A stretch of DNA of 64,000 bases from Paenibacillus sp. V4I7 (GCF_030817275.1 NZ_JAUSZD010000002.1:6262001-6326000), one strand, 5' to 3'; positions 44,700 through 53,939 are shown, counted from the first letter of the stretch. The notes: generated from the sequence alone by a model not told the origin. Translations and numbers: made by a program.

Positions 44700-45851
44700 A
44701 TGAGCATTAGCTGGATTCTCATCATCACTGTCGCTCTGTTCCTCCTCCAGCATCAGCTATTTGCCCGCTGGGGGTTTCGCGGGCTTCGCATTGAGCGAAC
44801 CTTCAGTACGACGCATTGCCATGCAGGGGACGACATTGTCATGATCGAAACGATCGTTAATCGTAAGCTGGCTCCAATTCCTTGGCTTCGCTTGGAATCA
44901 ACGATTCACGCAGGGCTCCACTTTGCGAAGATCAGCAACCTCGCAGTGAGCAGCGGAGCTCTTTTTCAGAATCATCGCAGTCTGTTCAGCCTTATGCCCT
45001 ATACAAGAATAGTCCGACGCCACGGGGTTCACTGTTCGAAGCGAGGTTGGTATAAGCTCGAAACGGTGGCCGCTTCGATGGGGGATTTGGTTGGTGTGCA
45101 AGCTGCTTCTGCGATACACCGTATGCAGGTGGAGCTCCTTGTTTACCCTCGCTTGGTAAGCAGAGATGAGATCCCACTCCTCTCCAGCAGATGGCAAGGC
45201 GATATAACCGTCAAACGCTGGATCATGCCAGATCCATTTCTCGTTTCTGGCGCAAGGGAATATCGCTTTGGTGATACGATGAACAGCATCCACTGGAAGG
45301 CGACAGCACGCAGCCAGAAACTCCAAGTATATAATCGAGATTTCACTGCTGACCCTAGGCTGCTTTTGGCCGTAAATACGCAAATAACGGAAACAATGTG
45401 GGATGCTGTGACCGATCCCGAGCTTGTTGAGAAAGCTCTCTCGTACGCAGCTACACTTGCTGAATATGCCGTGAGCCAAGGTATTCCTGTTGGTTTCGGC
45501 TACAACGGCTCTCTGCAAGGTCAACCTGGAGTTCCCGTGTACCTCGCCCCTGAAGGTGGTTGGCCACATTTGGAACACCTTTTTGAAACGATGGCCAAGC
45601 TTGCCATCTCCTGCTCTCGCTCCTTCGAAGACTTCCTGGATCATGGAATCGAGCAAGAAGGGACCGCGATGGACATCATCCTACTGACTTCCTTCGTGTC
45701 TAGGGGGATCGAAGAAAGTATTGTGCGACTTGAATCGTTAGGGCACTCTGTTTTTATCATCCCCTTGCAGCACGACCTTCTTGAGCTGAACGGAGAGGAG
45801 GTAGGTGTTTCCAATGTCAGCGCGCACTCAAACGCCTTCTCAACGAGCTAA
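44700..45851 (+). CDS. DUF58 domain protein
   Basis: This 383-aa protein has an N-terminal membrane hairpin (residues about 4-20) and a DUF58 region with the signature GAREYRFGDTMNSIHWKATA (residues 182-201), followed by a von Willebrand A-like fold. These proteins accompany MoxR ATPases; the molecular function is not established. It starts 3 nt after the MoxR stop and overlaps the next gene by 47 nt. Confidence 0.9.
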   Translation: MSISWILIITVALFLLQHQLFARWGFRGLRIERTFSTTHCHAGDDIVMIETIVNRKLAPIPWLRLESTIHAGLHFAKISNLAVSSGALFQNHRSLFSLMPYTRIVRRHGVHCSKRGWYKLETVAASMGDLVGVQAASAIHRMQVELLVYPRLVSRDEIPLLSSRWQGDITVKRWIMPDPFLVSGAREYRFGDTMNSIHWKATARSQKLQVYNRDFTADPRLLLAVNTQITETMWDAVTDPELVEKALSYAATLAEYAVSQGIPVGFGYNGSLQGQPGVPVYLAPEGGWPHLEHLFETMAKLAISCSRSFEDFLDHGIEQEGTAMDIILLTSFVSRGIEESIVRLESLGHSVFIIPLQHDLLELNGEEVGVSNVSAHSNAFSTS

Positions 45852-47193
45852 TCATAATTTTCTTGTGAGAGAATTCAGCTTAGCGATCTTGTACAGTCTA
45901 CTCGAACTCATTATCTTCTTTCCGATTATTATTCTAATCCAGGTCTATGTGTCGGAGACCTTACTCTGGATGACTTGCTTACAGTTCTTGCTCTGTTATA
46001 TGTTCGGCTGCTTCTTTGGACGTATAAAATGGCTAACTCGTACTCTCTATGAGTTAATGCTTTGTGCTGGAGTAGGTTTAACGATTACCTACCTCCTGCA
46101 AGGCAACAACTGGCATGGCTGGACCTGCGCAGCCATCGGGTTAATACTTGCATATCGCGGAATTCGCTGCACCAAGGATGGATGGCTCTCGCTCTTTCCT
46201 GCGAGCATATTTGTTACCGCAGGTTTAGTTTATTTCGTAGGTGTCCCCATTATGGGACGATTGGATCTTTTCCATCCGTATATAGGTTGGATGAATGGAT
46301 TCGGGTTCTGTTCGCTGGTCATTTTTTTCTTAGCTACGAATCGCGCTCAGCTCCTTAGCGCCACGTTAGCAGGCAATGAACGTACTGCAGCATTGTCACT
46401 ATCAGAGTCAGTGAAGCGCTCAAGCCGCATTTGGTTAATCACATTAATTGCTTGCATCGCAGCTGTTGCCTACTTTAAACAATTGCAACAAGGAATCGGC
46501 TCCTTTCTTCGAGCTTCGATCGCTTGGCTGCTGCGCCTTTTTCAATCCGAACCGTCTTCTGATCAGCCGCTAGAGCCAAGTCCTTCAGCACAACCCTTGC
46601 CGCTTCCTCCTCCTGCTCCCACTGAAGAACCGAGCTGGTTTGACATGCTGCTTCACTATGCCCAAGTTATTATCGGCTATCTCATTGTCATCGCCCTTAT
46701 CCTTGGCGCCATTTATATTATCATTGCCAAGCTGACACCTGCACTGGTCTCACTTATTCGACGCTTGATGAACCGTTCATTTAGCAGCAAGAAAGGCGAG
46801 GGAGCCGAAGGATTCACGGATGAAAAAGAGAGTCTACTAGCGTGGAAAGAACTACCGCGTATGTGGTGGCAGCAAACGATGAAGAGCTGGTCGAGAGGGA
46901 AAGCAAATGAACCAAAATGGTCACATTTGCCGAACAATCGGGAACGCATCCGTTTCCTTTATCGTGTTTTGATCCAGCAAGCAGCTGAGGGTGGCTATAC
47001 GTACAATAAAGCATATACCCCAAATGAAACAGAACGGGAGCTATCAAACCAATATCAGCTGTCCAGCCATGCCGTTCATGCCATAACAACAGCTTATAAC
47101 CAAGCACGATATAGAGATGACGATGTCTCTGATTTAGAGCTGGATCAAGTACTGCAAACTCTTGACCCTCTTATTCGCAATCAATTGAAATGA
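45805..47193 (+). CDS. multi-pass membrane protein with C-terminal DUF4129-like domain
   Basis: This 462-aa membrane protein has about seven N-terminal membrane segments (residues 28-205), a Pro/Ser-rich periplasmic linker (EPSPSAQPLPLPPPAPTEE), one more membrane segment (about 290-312), and a C-terminal cytoplasmic region RIRFLYRVLIQQAAEGGYTY with TPNETERELS, the DUF4129 pattern. In many relatives the third gene of this operon carries a transglutaminase-like domain; I see none here. It starts with GTG inside the DUF58 gene; an ATG at 45814 is the alternative, and AGGAGG spacing does not decide. Confidence 0.85.
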   Translation: MFPMSARTQTPSQRANHNFLVREFSLAILYSLLELIIFFPIIILIQVYVSETLLWMTCLQFLLCYMFGCFFGRIKWLTRTLYELMLCAGVGLTITYLLQGNNWHGWTCAAIGLILAYRGIRCTKDGWLSLFPASIFVTAGLVYFVGVPIMGRLDLFHPYIGWMNGFGFCSLVIFFLATNRAQLLSATLAGNERTAALSLSESVKRSSRIWLITLIACIAAVAYFKQLQQGIGSFLRASIAWLLRLFQSEPSSDQPLEPSPSAQPLPLPPPAPTEEPSWFDMLLHYAQVIIGYLIVIALILGAIYIIIAKLTPALVSLIRRLMNRSFSSKKGEGAEGFTDEKESLLAWKELPRMWWQQTMKSWSRGKANEPKWSHLPNNRERIRFLYRVLIQQAAEGGYTYNKAYTPNETERELSNQYQLSSHAVHAITTAYNQARYRDDDVSDLELDQVLQTLDPLIRNQLK

Positions 47194-47422
47194 GTATCCT
47201 TTTGCCTACTGTAAGCATGATTTTCATCGCTACGTCGAAGAATCCAAGCTCTCCCTATACTTTAGCGATGATATTCATCGTCTCAGATTAAGAAGCTCAA
47301 TGCCCTTCAGCTGTGCAATCGCGTATTTTCCGGGCAAAGCCTCAGCCCCGCTGGCACAAATAAGGGGTTGGGTTGGGCTAAGCTAGCATACTCACCCCAA
47401 AGTTTTCCTATGCAAAACAAAA

Positions 47423-47460
47423 AGGCTGCGCAGCAAAACAACTGCTCAGCCTCTTTTTTT
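47423..47460 (+). terminator. terminator of the MoxR operon
   Basis: AGGCTGCGCAG and CTGCTCAGCCT form a stem with one mismatch, followed by seven T. It lies 230 nt after the last stop codon. Confidence 0.75.
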
Positions 47461-47872
47461 ATACTTATACACCATTCACCCGACTCTTCGCAGTCCCACA
47501 CCGCATCACAGCATTCACAATCAAAAAAATCAGTCACACTTTTGCACGCGGCTGCATATACATAATTGTTTGAATACATTCGACTGAGGTGGTTTTGAGA
47601 TGTTAGCATTAAAAACCGGTTGTGAAAAAGAAGAAGTCGTTCACACATTATGTGAAATGGGATTGGATCAAATCGCAAAATGGATCATGGTATTACCTGA
47701 AGACAGGTGGGAAAGCATGTTTCTCTCAACATGGCCAACACTTGCTAAAAAATGCGGCTTCAATAGATAAGCTGCTTTTCTTTTACATAAACATACGAAA
47801 GACCATGTTGGCATTTTGCTCTGTGCAATCCTTGCATAGAGCCTTTTTTGTCGTCATGGCCGTATAACTCAA
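47461..47872. other. intergenic region, possible decayed fragment, no gene called
   Basis: Open frames on both strands lack ribosome sites. The plus-strand stretch around 47655-47715 reads WDWIKSQNGSWYYLKTGGKA, which resembles a choline-binding/cell-wall-binding repeat and may be a gene remnant. A terminator lies at 47818-47849. Confidence 0.5.
47818..47849 (+). terminator. orphan terminator
   Basis: GCTCTGTGCAA and TTGCATAGAGC pair over 11 bp with a three-base loop, followed by six T. No intact plus-strand gene precedes it closely, so it may belong to the decayed fragment upstream. Confidence 0.7.
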
Positions 47873-48139
47873 TTATTTGTTTGGCGACCATCTTTTTAGC
47901 TTATGAATATTTCGTGTAAAGAGGCCTGTAAGAAACCGCGGAAAACCAAACTCAACCAGCTTCTGCTTCACCCGATCCTTCATCTGCTCTACGGTTAAAT
48001 CAGGCAAAGTGAATTCACCGTTTTGGTAGCAATGACTGCAGTATACCTTGCTTTTCATTCCAGATTTCTCTGTTCCTCCGCCTTGCTCATCACGAGCGAG
48101 CGGCATCCCGCAGCTTTGACAGTTTTTATAGGTGTCCAT
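47873..48139 (-). CDS. putative zinc-ribbon protein
   Basis: This 88-aa soluble protein has an N-terminal zinc ribbon of four Cys (CQSCGMPL at residues 7-14, YCSHCYQNGEF near 33-43), followed by a helical tail (TVEQMKDRVKQKLVEFGFP). It matches the small 'putative zinc ribbon' family found widely in Bacillota; function unknown. A GGAGGAG box precedes the ATG. It is a single gene, convergent with the region after the MoxR operon. Confidence 0.88.
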   Translation of the reverse strand: MDTYKNCQSCGMPLARDEQGGGTEKSGMKSKVYCSHCYQNGEFTLPDLTVEQMKDRVKQKLVEFGFPRFLTGLFTRNIHKLKRWSPNK

Positions 48140-48329
48140 GTTTTTTTACTCCTCCTAAAAGCTTCTCCTATTATCATACCAACAAAGCATTCAATTACAA
48201 TGAAAAGCTGACTATTATCTATTCAAGCGCTTTCAGAGCAGGAGAGTAGCCACCTTCAAGCGAATCTACTAGAAATAGATTGTCAATTTTAATTAGAATA
48301 GTAATAGTAAAACTTTAAGGAGGACTGTT

Positions 48330-49244
48330 GTGAAGCCCGTCACAGTGAAAGATTTGGTTGAGCGTTTCTCGCTCGAAGTACTTGCCGGACATTCGGAACT
48401 GCACCGCCCGATTACCAAAACAAAGGCGCATCGCCCTGGACTTGAATTTGTCGGCTATTTTGAATATTTCCCGCAAGCGCACGTTCAGTTGTTAGGCAGG
48501 AAAGAAATTACCTATTTACACAGTCTCAGCGAAAACGAAAGAAATCTTCATATCGGAAATATTGTCAAATATCACCCACCTTGTTTCGTCGTAACGAGAA
48601 ACCAAGAAGGTTTGAAATATTTAACCAAATATTGCGAAGAAGAGAAAATCCCGCTCCTCCGTACGGCTGCTCATACGAGTAAATTTCAAGACTTAGTTGA
48701 TTTATATTTAAGTAAATCACTCGCTCAGGAGATTGCCGTTCACGGTGTTTGCGTCAATGTCTCGGGGATTGGCATTCTGCTTCGCGGGAAGTCTGGGGTT
48801 GGCAAGAGTGAAACCGCCCACACCTTAATTCACAGAGGGCATCGCCTCGTTGCCGATGATATTGTCGTACTGAAGAAGATTAGCCCCGAGACCCTGCTTG
48901 GTACTCACAATGGGAAGACGAAGGAATTCCTGGCGCTGCGCAGCATCGGACTGATTAATGTCTCACGGCTTTACGGCCGCAAAGCTTTCCAGGACGAAAC
49001 GCGGATCGTACTCGATATTGAGCTTACGAAGTGGCAGGAGCATGCCCTCAACAACGATTTGGAGCTTGACCCCTGTTTCACCGAGTATATGGATATCAAA
49101 ATTCCACATATTGAAATCCAACTACAGCCTGGACGTGATGTTGCCGGACTCGTTGAAGCTGCAGCCAACAACTGGTATTTGCGTCAGCAAGGGTACAGTG
49201 CTGCTGAGGAATTCATGCAGCGTCTGCAAAATGACACCGATTAA
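48330..49244 (+). CDS. HPr kinase/phosphorylase paralogue with altered signature
   Basis: This 304-aa protein is similar to HprK over its whole length: the N-terminal domain (GYFEYFPQAHVQLLGRKEIT), HG motif (AVHGVCVNVSG), P-loop GKSGVGKSE, RGHRLVADD, and the C-terminal IQLQPGRDVAGLVEAAA. HprK phosphorylates HPr at Ser46 in carbon catabolite control. The HprK signature, usually LEIRGLGIINV, is LALRSIGLINV here, so the conserved Glu is Ala and the Gly is Ser. It is not followed by lgt or ppaX. I read it as a divergent paralogue that may bind nucleotide but have changed activity. It starts with GTG after AAGGAGG. Confidence 0.8.
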   Translation: MKPVTVKDLVERFSLEVLAGHSELHRPITKTKAHRPGLEFVGYFEYFPQAHVQLLGRKEITYLHSLSENERNLHIGNIVKYHPPCFVVTRNQEGLKYLTKYCEEEKIPLLRTAAHTSKFQDLVDLYLSKSLAQEIAVHGVCVNVSGIGILLRGKSGVGKSETAHTLIHRGHRLVADDIVVLKKISPETLLGTHNGKTKEFLALRSIGLINVSRLYGRKAFQDETRIVLDIELTKWQEHALNNDLELDPCFTEYMDIKIPHIEIQLQPGRDVAGLVEAAANNWYLRQQGYSAAEEFMQRLQNDTD

Positions 49245-49247
49245 AAG

Positions 49248-49277
49248 AAGCCGCTCCATCCTAGGATGAGGCGGCTT
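49248..49277 (+). terminator. terminator of the HprK-like gene
   Basis: AAGCCGCTCCATCC and GGATGAGGCGGCTT form a 14-bp stem with one mismatch and a two-base gap. A weak T-rich tail follows. Confidence 0.7.
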
Positions 49278-49279
49278 AC

Positions 49280-49576
49280 TTATTTAGCTTTTTCTCTTTT
49301 CGTTAACCAAGATGGGCCGTGATCCTGACGTGATATCATCATGATCATTGTGCTCCAGCTTTTTGAAGCCTTCTCTTGCCATCGCTGATACGGATGCAGG
49401 ATAAATGAAATTCCCACCATCAGGAGAAGTATGTGATAGTGCTTCACATTGATAAGGTCCGCTATGCCAAGCTTTTCCTCAATCCGATGAAACACAAAGG
49501 CATAAAAAGCATCTAATAACAGATTAGCAACAACATATAACCAAAACCGCCCAAATGTAAAGTGAAAAACCCACAT
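49280..49576 (-). CDS. small membrane protein, possibly 5'-truncated
   Basis: This 98-aa protein has two hydrophobic segments (about residues 9-30 and 47-62) and a basic C-terminal tail. The pattern FGRFWLYVVANLLLDAFYAF is like the second half of a larger Bacillota membrane protein family that I cannot name. In frame upstream the reading continues for 15 codons (with DGQNKAT before the ATG) to a stop, so the gene may be the remaining 3' part of a longer one. No convincing ribosome site. Confidence 0.5.
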   Translation of the reverse strand: MWVFHFTFGRFWLYVVANLLLDAFYAFVFHRIEEKLGIADLINVKHYHILLLMVGISFILHPYQRWQEKASKSWSTMIMMISRQDHGPSWLTKREKAK

Positions 49577-49705
49577 CGTTGCCTTATTTTGTCCATCTGA
49601 TGCATGGTTTAGGCTCGGTCAGCTCTATTTTTGGCTTTTCGACGATGCGGGGTACCGTCCCAAAACAACCTTTCGAATCGAAAGCTGTTAGTGGAGGTGC
49701 ATCTT

Positions 49706-50699
49706 ATGCGTAAAAGATTAACATTTATTATCATTTCAATTACCCTTGTGGCTCTAATGCTTTGTGGGTGGACGGCCTATGCGGCAACTTCACCTAACAC
49801 ATCGACTTCGACTTCCGTCCTGGGGACATTCAAATCCATCGCTTCGGATGCTGTCACTGTAAACACAAATACCGGTGATCAAACAATTCCATTAGCCAAA
49901 TCCGTATGGGTTTACCGTAATGATCAAAAGGGCCCAACTGGCTGATTTAAAGCCTGGGGATCAGATCGAACTGATCGTCAATAGCAAGCAGCAAGCTGCC
50001 TATGTGAAAGCGACCTCAACTGGCGCTGGAGCACCCGTGACTGAAGCCATACCTGCGACACCAGTGACTCCTGAGCCTACATCGACACCGGCTTCGTCGG
50101 GAACGAGCGAGCACGCTGCAGCAGCTGTTCCAAATGAACCTGTTTCTAGCACACAACCCCCTTCCCAGCAGAACAACGAGCTTTATCCTAACTTGGAGGA
50201 CATCGACCTGAAGGTGGATGGCAAGCATTTCAAACTGCATATTACACAAACCAAGGGTGCGAATGGCACCTTGTATGATCTGAATATTAAGCTCGAAAAT
50301 AGCGGTACGATTCATCTCAAAGGGGACCAAGCCGCTGCATGGATTAAAATGCTGCTTGCTTCCGTCGACCTCAAATCTTCAAATGCTGAGCAGACATTAA
50401 CGCAGCTGCTTGCCGAGCACTATAACTTGGATGCAAGTAAGCTAAATGTTCAAATGAAAACGAAATGGGAGCAAACACAAGCGCCAAACACGCTAAAGCA
50501 GCAGGATTCCAATAAGGACGAGAGCTCTAAAAAAGATGATGACGATGACGAAGATGAGGATAAAGACGATAAAAGCAAGTACAAAGATAACAATAAGAAT
50601 AACAGCAACAAAGACAAAGCAAAAAGCAACAATGAAGGAAAAAACGATGATCGCCAAAAGAATGAAAAGCAGAGTCGCAGCAACCACAATGATGACTAG
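49706..50699 (+). pseudogene. secreted protein gene with one frameshift
   Basis: Start: GGAGGTG then ATG at 49706, signal peptide MRKRLTFIIISITLVALMLC with AYA-A cleavage. The first frame reads to VWVYRNDQKGPTG and stops near 49945. The +1 frame then continues without a break as AQLADLKPGDQIELIVNSK, so skipping one base in AAAAGGGCCC (49926-49935) restores a 330-aa protein. The second part has a Pro/Thr/Ser-rich linker, a domain with HFKLHITQTKGANG, and a long Asp/Lys/Asn-rich tail. This may be a true mutation, a sequencing error or programmed shifting. Family not recognised. Confidence 0.8.
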
Positions 50700-50716
50700 C
50701 TATATAATCGCCACAA

Positions 50717-50757
50717 TAAAAGCCGCCGATATCCACTAAGGATGTCGACGGCTTTTT
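50717..50757. terminator. bidirectional terminator
   Basis: AAAGCCGCCGATATCC and GGATGTCGACGGCTTTTT pair around ACTAA with one unpaired base. T-runs lie on both strands. It sits between convergent genes. Confidence 0.8.
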
Positions 50758-50763
50758 GCTGCT

Positions 50764-52758
50764 TTATCTTTTCTTCCCCTTGCCATTTCCGTGCTCACGT
50801 TCTTTTTTATCTTCCTTATCGTCCTCGTCTGACTCTTCAGATGAGTGCGAATCCTTAGCAGTCTGGGCCTCTGCCCCCACAATCGGCATATCAAAAGGAA
50901 CAATAGGTGCCTGAGCCAAGGCTCGATTCATCATCTCGCGAAATAAAACAGCAGGAACAGCACCGCCGGACGTCGTTAAGTAATGCTCTTTATCCGTACG
51001 GTCATAACCGACCCATACAGCAGCCGTTAACTCTGGCGTGTAACCCACGAACCACGCATCTTTAGCACTTCCGCTGCTTAAGCCTTCGAATTCCTTCGTC
51101 TGCGGCAGCTGCGTTGTGCCAGATTTACCAGCAACCGGGCGATTCATAGCGGCATTCTTACCTGTTCCTTGCGCAACAGCGACTTGCAGCATTGTCGTTA
51201 TCGCATACGCTGTCTCCGGCTGCATCACGGGAACCCCCTTCGGGCTTGCACCAACGAGCAAATGACCGCTGCTCGTCTCGATCTTCGTGATGGTATGCGC
51301 TTGATGCAGAACCCCCTTGGCGGCGAAGGCGCTGAATGCTTGCGCCATCTGCAGTGGTGACACCCCTTCTGAGAGTCCGCCAAGTGCGATGCCAAGTTGA
51401 CGATCCTGAGCCGGTAAAGTAATGCCCAGGGATTTAGCAAATTGGAGTCCACGATCAATCCCAATCTCGTGAAGCAGCCACACGGCTGGCACGTTCCAAG
51501 AAGAAACAACCGCCTCCTGCATCGTCACTTGCCCTCTCGTTCGGTGATCCCAATCTTGAGGCTGGTAGCCTTCGATGTTTAATGGACCATCATACAAGAT
51601 GGAAGATGGCTTATAGCCATTCTCCAACGCGGGTCCATAAACAGCAATCGGCTTAAAAGATGATCCTGGCTGTCTCTTCAACTGCGTTGCACGACTGAAC
51701 CCACGGAAGACTCCTTCTCCTCGTCCTCCAGCTAAGGCGCGAATCCCGCCGGTTCGCTGATCTACAATTGCAGCGCCGCTTTGAATGAGCTGATCTGGTT
51801 TGCTTTCCGGAAATAGACTCTCGTCTTTATAAACATCCGCAACTGCATTCTGCACAGAGGGATCTAGCTCCGTCGTGATTCGCAAGCCACCCGTCAACAA
51901 CTGTTCCTCTGTAAAACCATACACTTGAACGGCTTCATTAATAACCGCATCGACATAAGCCGGATAACGTCCCTTCAACTCATTGCCTTTATCGGATTTA
52001 ACGACACTTAGCGGTGAAGCTTTGGCTTTCTCGTAGTCCTGCGCGGTGATTTTACCTTCATCACGCATCAGCACTAGCACAGTATTCCTTCGCTCGAGTG
52101 CCTGACCCTCATCCTTAAAAGGTGAGTACCGGCTAGGAGCCTTAGGAAGAGCGGCAAGAACCGCTGCCTCAGGTAGGGTTAGATCCTTTACATTTTTGTT
52201 AAAATACGTTCTAGCCGCTCCCTGTACCCCCCAGCTCCCTTCCCCGAAATAAATGCTGTTTAAGTACATCTCCAGAATTTCATTTTTACTATAGGTTGTA
52301 TCTATTTTGATCGCATAAGCTGCTTCTCTCAGCTTTCGGGCCAGTGTTTTGTCCGCATTGAGAAACAGATTACGAGCCAGCTGCTGCGTAATTGTACTCG
52401 CTCCCTCCGAATAGCTTCCTCGCAGCACATCACGAGCAACCGCACGGAAGATAGATCTGACATCAATACCCGTGTGCTCATAGAACCTTCTATCTTCCAC
52501 AGCCACAACCGCATCCGTCAGCACCTTCGGCAATTGTGAAAACGTGACAGGCTCAACTTTTGAAGCTGATAACTGCGAAGCCGGTTTACCGTACTTATCC
52601 AGCACAAGTGTTGCCTCTGGCAGCGGCTGGTTTAATTTCGATACATCGAGTCCACGAATGTAGGAATAACAAGACACGAATACGGTCACACATCCAATCA
52701 ACACAATACCGCAGCAAATTTGCCAAAACCTTTTACTCTTCCAAAATGATTTGAACAT
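50764..52758 (-). CDS. class A penicillin-binding protein (transglycosylase/transpeptidase)
   Basis: This 664-aa bifunctional peptidoglycan synthase has an N-terminal membrane anchor (residues about 12-32), a GT51 domain with VEDRRFYEHTGID and GASTITQQLARNLFL, and a transpeptidase domain with SxxK in PGSSFKP, SxN in SSWNVP and KSGTTQ. The C-terminus is a Ser/Asp/Glu/Lys-rich tail (HSSEESDEDDKEDKKEREHG). It belongs to the PbpF/PbpG/PBP1a-like group. I start at 52758, where GGGGGAAGG is 4 nt upstream; the open frame extends 40 codons further without a ribosome site. Confidence 0.93.
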   Translation of the reverse strand: MFKSFWKSKRFWQICCGIVLIGCVTVFVSCYSYIRGLDVSKLNQPLPEATLVLDKYGKPASQLSASKVEPVTFSQLPKVLTDAVVAVEDRRFYEHTGIDVRSIFRAVARDVLRGSYSEGASTITQQLARNLFLNADKTLARKLREAAYAIKIDTTYSKNEILEMYLNSIYFGEGSWGVQGAARTYFNKNVKDLTLPEAAVLAALPKAPSRYSPFKDEGQALERRNTVLVLMRDEGKITAQDYEKAKASPLSVVKSDKGNELKGRYPAYVDAVINEAVQVYGFTEEQLLTGGLRITTELDPSVQNAVADVYKDESLFPESKPDQLIQSGAAIVDQRTGGIRALAGGRGEGVFRGFSRATQLKRQPGSSFKPIAVYGPALENGYKPSSILYDGPLNIEGYQPQDWDHRTRGQVTMQEAVVSSWNVPAVWLLHEIGIDRGLQFAKSLGITLPAQDRQLGIALGGLSEGVSPLQMAQAFSAFAAKGVLHQAHTITKIETSSGHLLVGASPKGVPVMQPETAYAITTMLQVAVAQGTGKNAAMNRPVAGKSGTTQLPQTKEFEGLSSGSAKDAWFVGYTPELTAAVWVGYDRTDKEHYLTTSGGAVPAVLFREMMNRALAQAPIVPFDMPIVGAEAQTAKDSHSSEESDEDDKEDKKEREHGNGKGKKR

Positions 52759-52853
52759 CTTACCTTCCCCCTTACGTACGCTATATATATTCGCAGGATT
52801 CCTGCAGTTAGTGACGCACGAAGACAAGGAACTCTTACCAGCTGAAACGACGT

Positions 52854-52887
52854 AAAAAGCCCCCCAGTTCATAAACAACTGAAGGGC
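52854..52887 (-). terminator. terminator of the aldo/keto reductase gene
   Basis: On minus, GCCCTTCAGTT pairs with AACTGGGGGGC (G-U allowed), followed by TTTTT. Confidence 0.75.
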
Positions 52888-52911
52888 ACATTATTTAGAA
52901 TATATCGTTTT

Positions 52912-53790
52912 TTAAGCGATTGAGGTCGGTGCTCCGAAAATACTGGTATATCCGCTGATACTGCCTAGGATACGCTCCGCTTCCTCATCGTTCATGGAAC
53001 CATATCGCTCCACGGCATCGACGATTTTAGGGAACAAATGAATGTCTCCTGCGCTTGCGAATCCGCACACACCAGGGAAAGATAATACAAAATGCACACA
53101 AGCATCTATCACCTGCTGCTGGTCAAAAGGTTCGTACCATGTCGCATAAGGGCGCTTCTCCCCTTCTCCCCATGGAGCCTTAGCAATCGCTTTGATGACC
53201 CTGATAGCAGCATTTTGCTTATTAGCTCCTTCCATGAGTGCATCGAAAGCTTCCCGATACTTTGGCATACTATACATATAATAATTGAGCGGAAGGAGCA
53301 CGGTTGCGAAAGGAAATCGATGTAACGCTTCCAAATGCACAGTCGGAGCATCATGCCCATGTCCTGTAATGCCAATCTCCTTAACAATACCTTCAGCTTG
53401 CGCTTCCAAGGCTGCTTCCAAAGCACCGCCCTTTTCCGTGCAGCGGTCTAACTCTTCCATTGAACCTACCGCGTGCAGTTGAAGTAAGTCTACAGAATCA
53501 ACCCGCATCCGTTCCAGAGAGCGATAAATTTCTTCTTTCGCTTCTTTTTTCGTTCTTTGCCCTGTTTTCGTAGCTAGGAAAATATCCTTGCGAATTTGAC
53601 TGATCATAGGACCCATTCGTACTTCGGCATCCCCATAACTGGCTGCTGTATCAAAATGGTTAACCCCATGCTGCATGGCAAAAGAGATAGATGCATCCGC
53701 TTCCTCTTGCGTCACATTGCCGAGACTTGCTGCACCAAACATAACGACTGAGCTTTCGTAATTCAAACGACCTATTGTTCGTTTCAACAT
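52912..53790 (-). CDS. aldo/keto reductase
   Basis: This 292-aa NADPH-dependent oxidoreductase of the AKR superfamily (TIM barrel) has catalytic Asp and Tyr in HFDTAASYGDAE, Lys in FLATKTG, and His in LLQLHAVG. The C-terminal part is less typical (GVCGFASAGDIHLFPKIVDA). The start is an ATG after AAGGAGCACTTC. It is a single gene between two terminators. Substrate unknown. Confidence 0.9.
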   Translation of the reverse strand: MLKRTIGRLNYESSVVMFGAASLGNVTQEEADASISFAMQHGVNHFDTAASYGDAEVRMGPMISQIRKDIFLATKTGQRTKKEAKEEIYRSLERMRVDSVDLLQLHAVGSMEELDRCTEKGGALEAALEAQAEGIVKEIGITGHGHDAPTVHLEALHRFPFATVLLPLNYYMYSMPKYREAFDALMEGANKQNAAIRVIKAIAKAPWGEGEKRPYATWYEPFDQQQVIDACVHFVLSFPGVCGFASAGDIHLFPKIVDAVERYGSMNDEEAERILGSISGYTSIFGAPTSIA

Positions 53791-53880
53791 GAGTGAAGTG
53801 CTCCTTCCTTATTGTTCTTACTCTTCCTCACCATATCATTTACTGGGCCAAGAATACAGTATTCACAGATATAGATGCAA

Positions 53881-53916
53881 AAAAAGCTTTTGGATACAAA
53901 TATCCAAAAGCTTTTT
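53881..53916. terminator. perfect bidirectional terminator
   Basis: AAAAAGCTTTTGGATA-CAAA-TATCCAAAAGCTTTTT, a 16-bp perfect stem. It ends the HD-GYP/GGDEF/kinase/ThDP enzyme transcript. Confidence 0.9.
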
Positions 53917-53939
53917 ACTCATACCTCAATGTATGCCAA

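Noticed and set aside
44898-45656. Minus-strand frame of 252 codons
   Set aside because: Antisense to the DUF58 gene.
47307-47678. Minus-strand frame of 123 codons
   Set aside because: Runs through a terminator hairpin, no ribosome site, biased composition.
49920-50699. Independent gene starting at the ATG at 49920
   Set aside because: No ribosome site, no signal peptide, and its sequence continues the upstream frame precisely.
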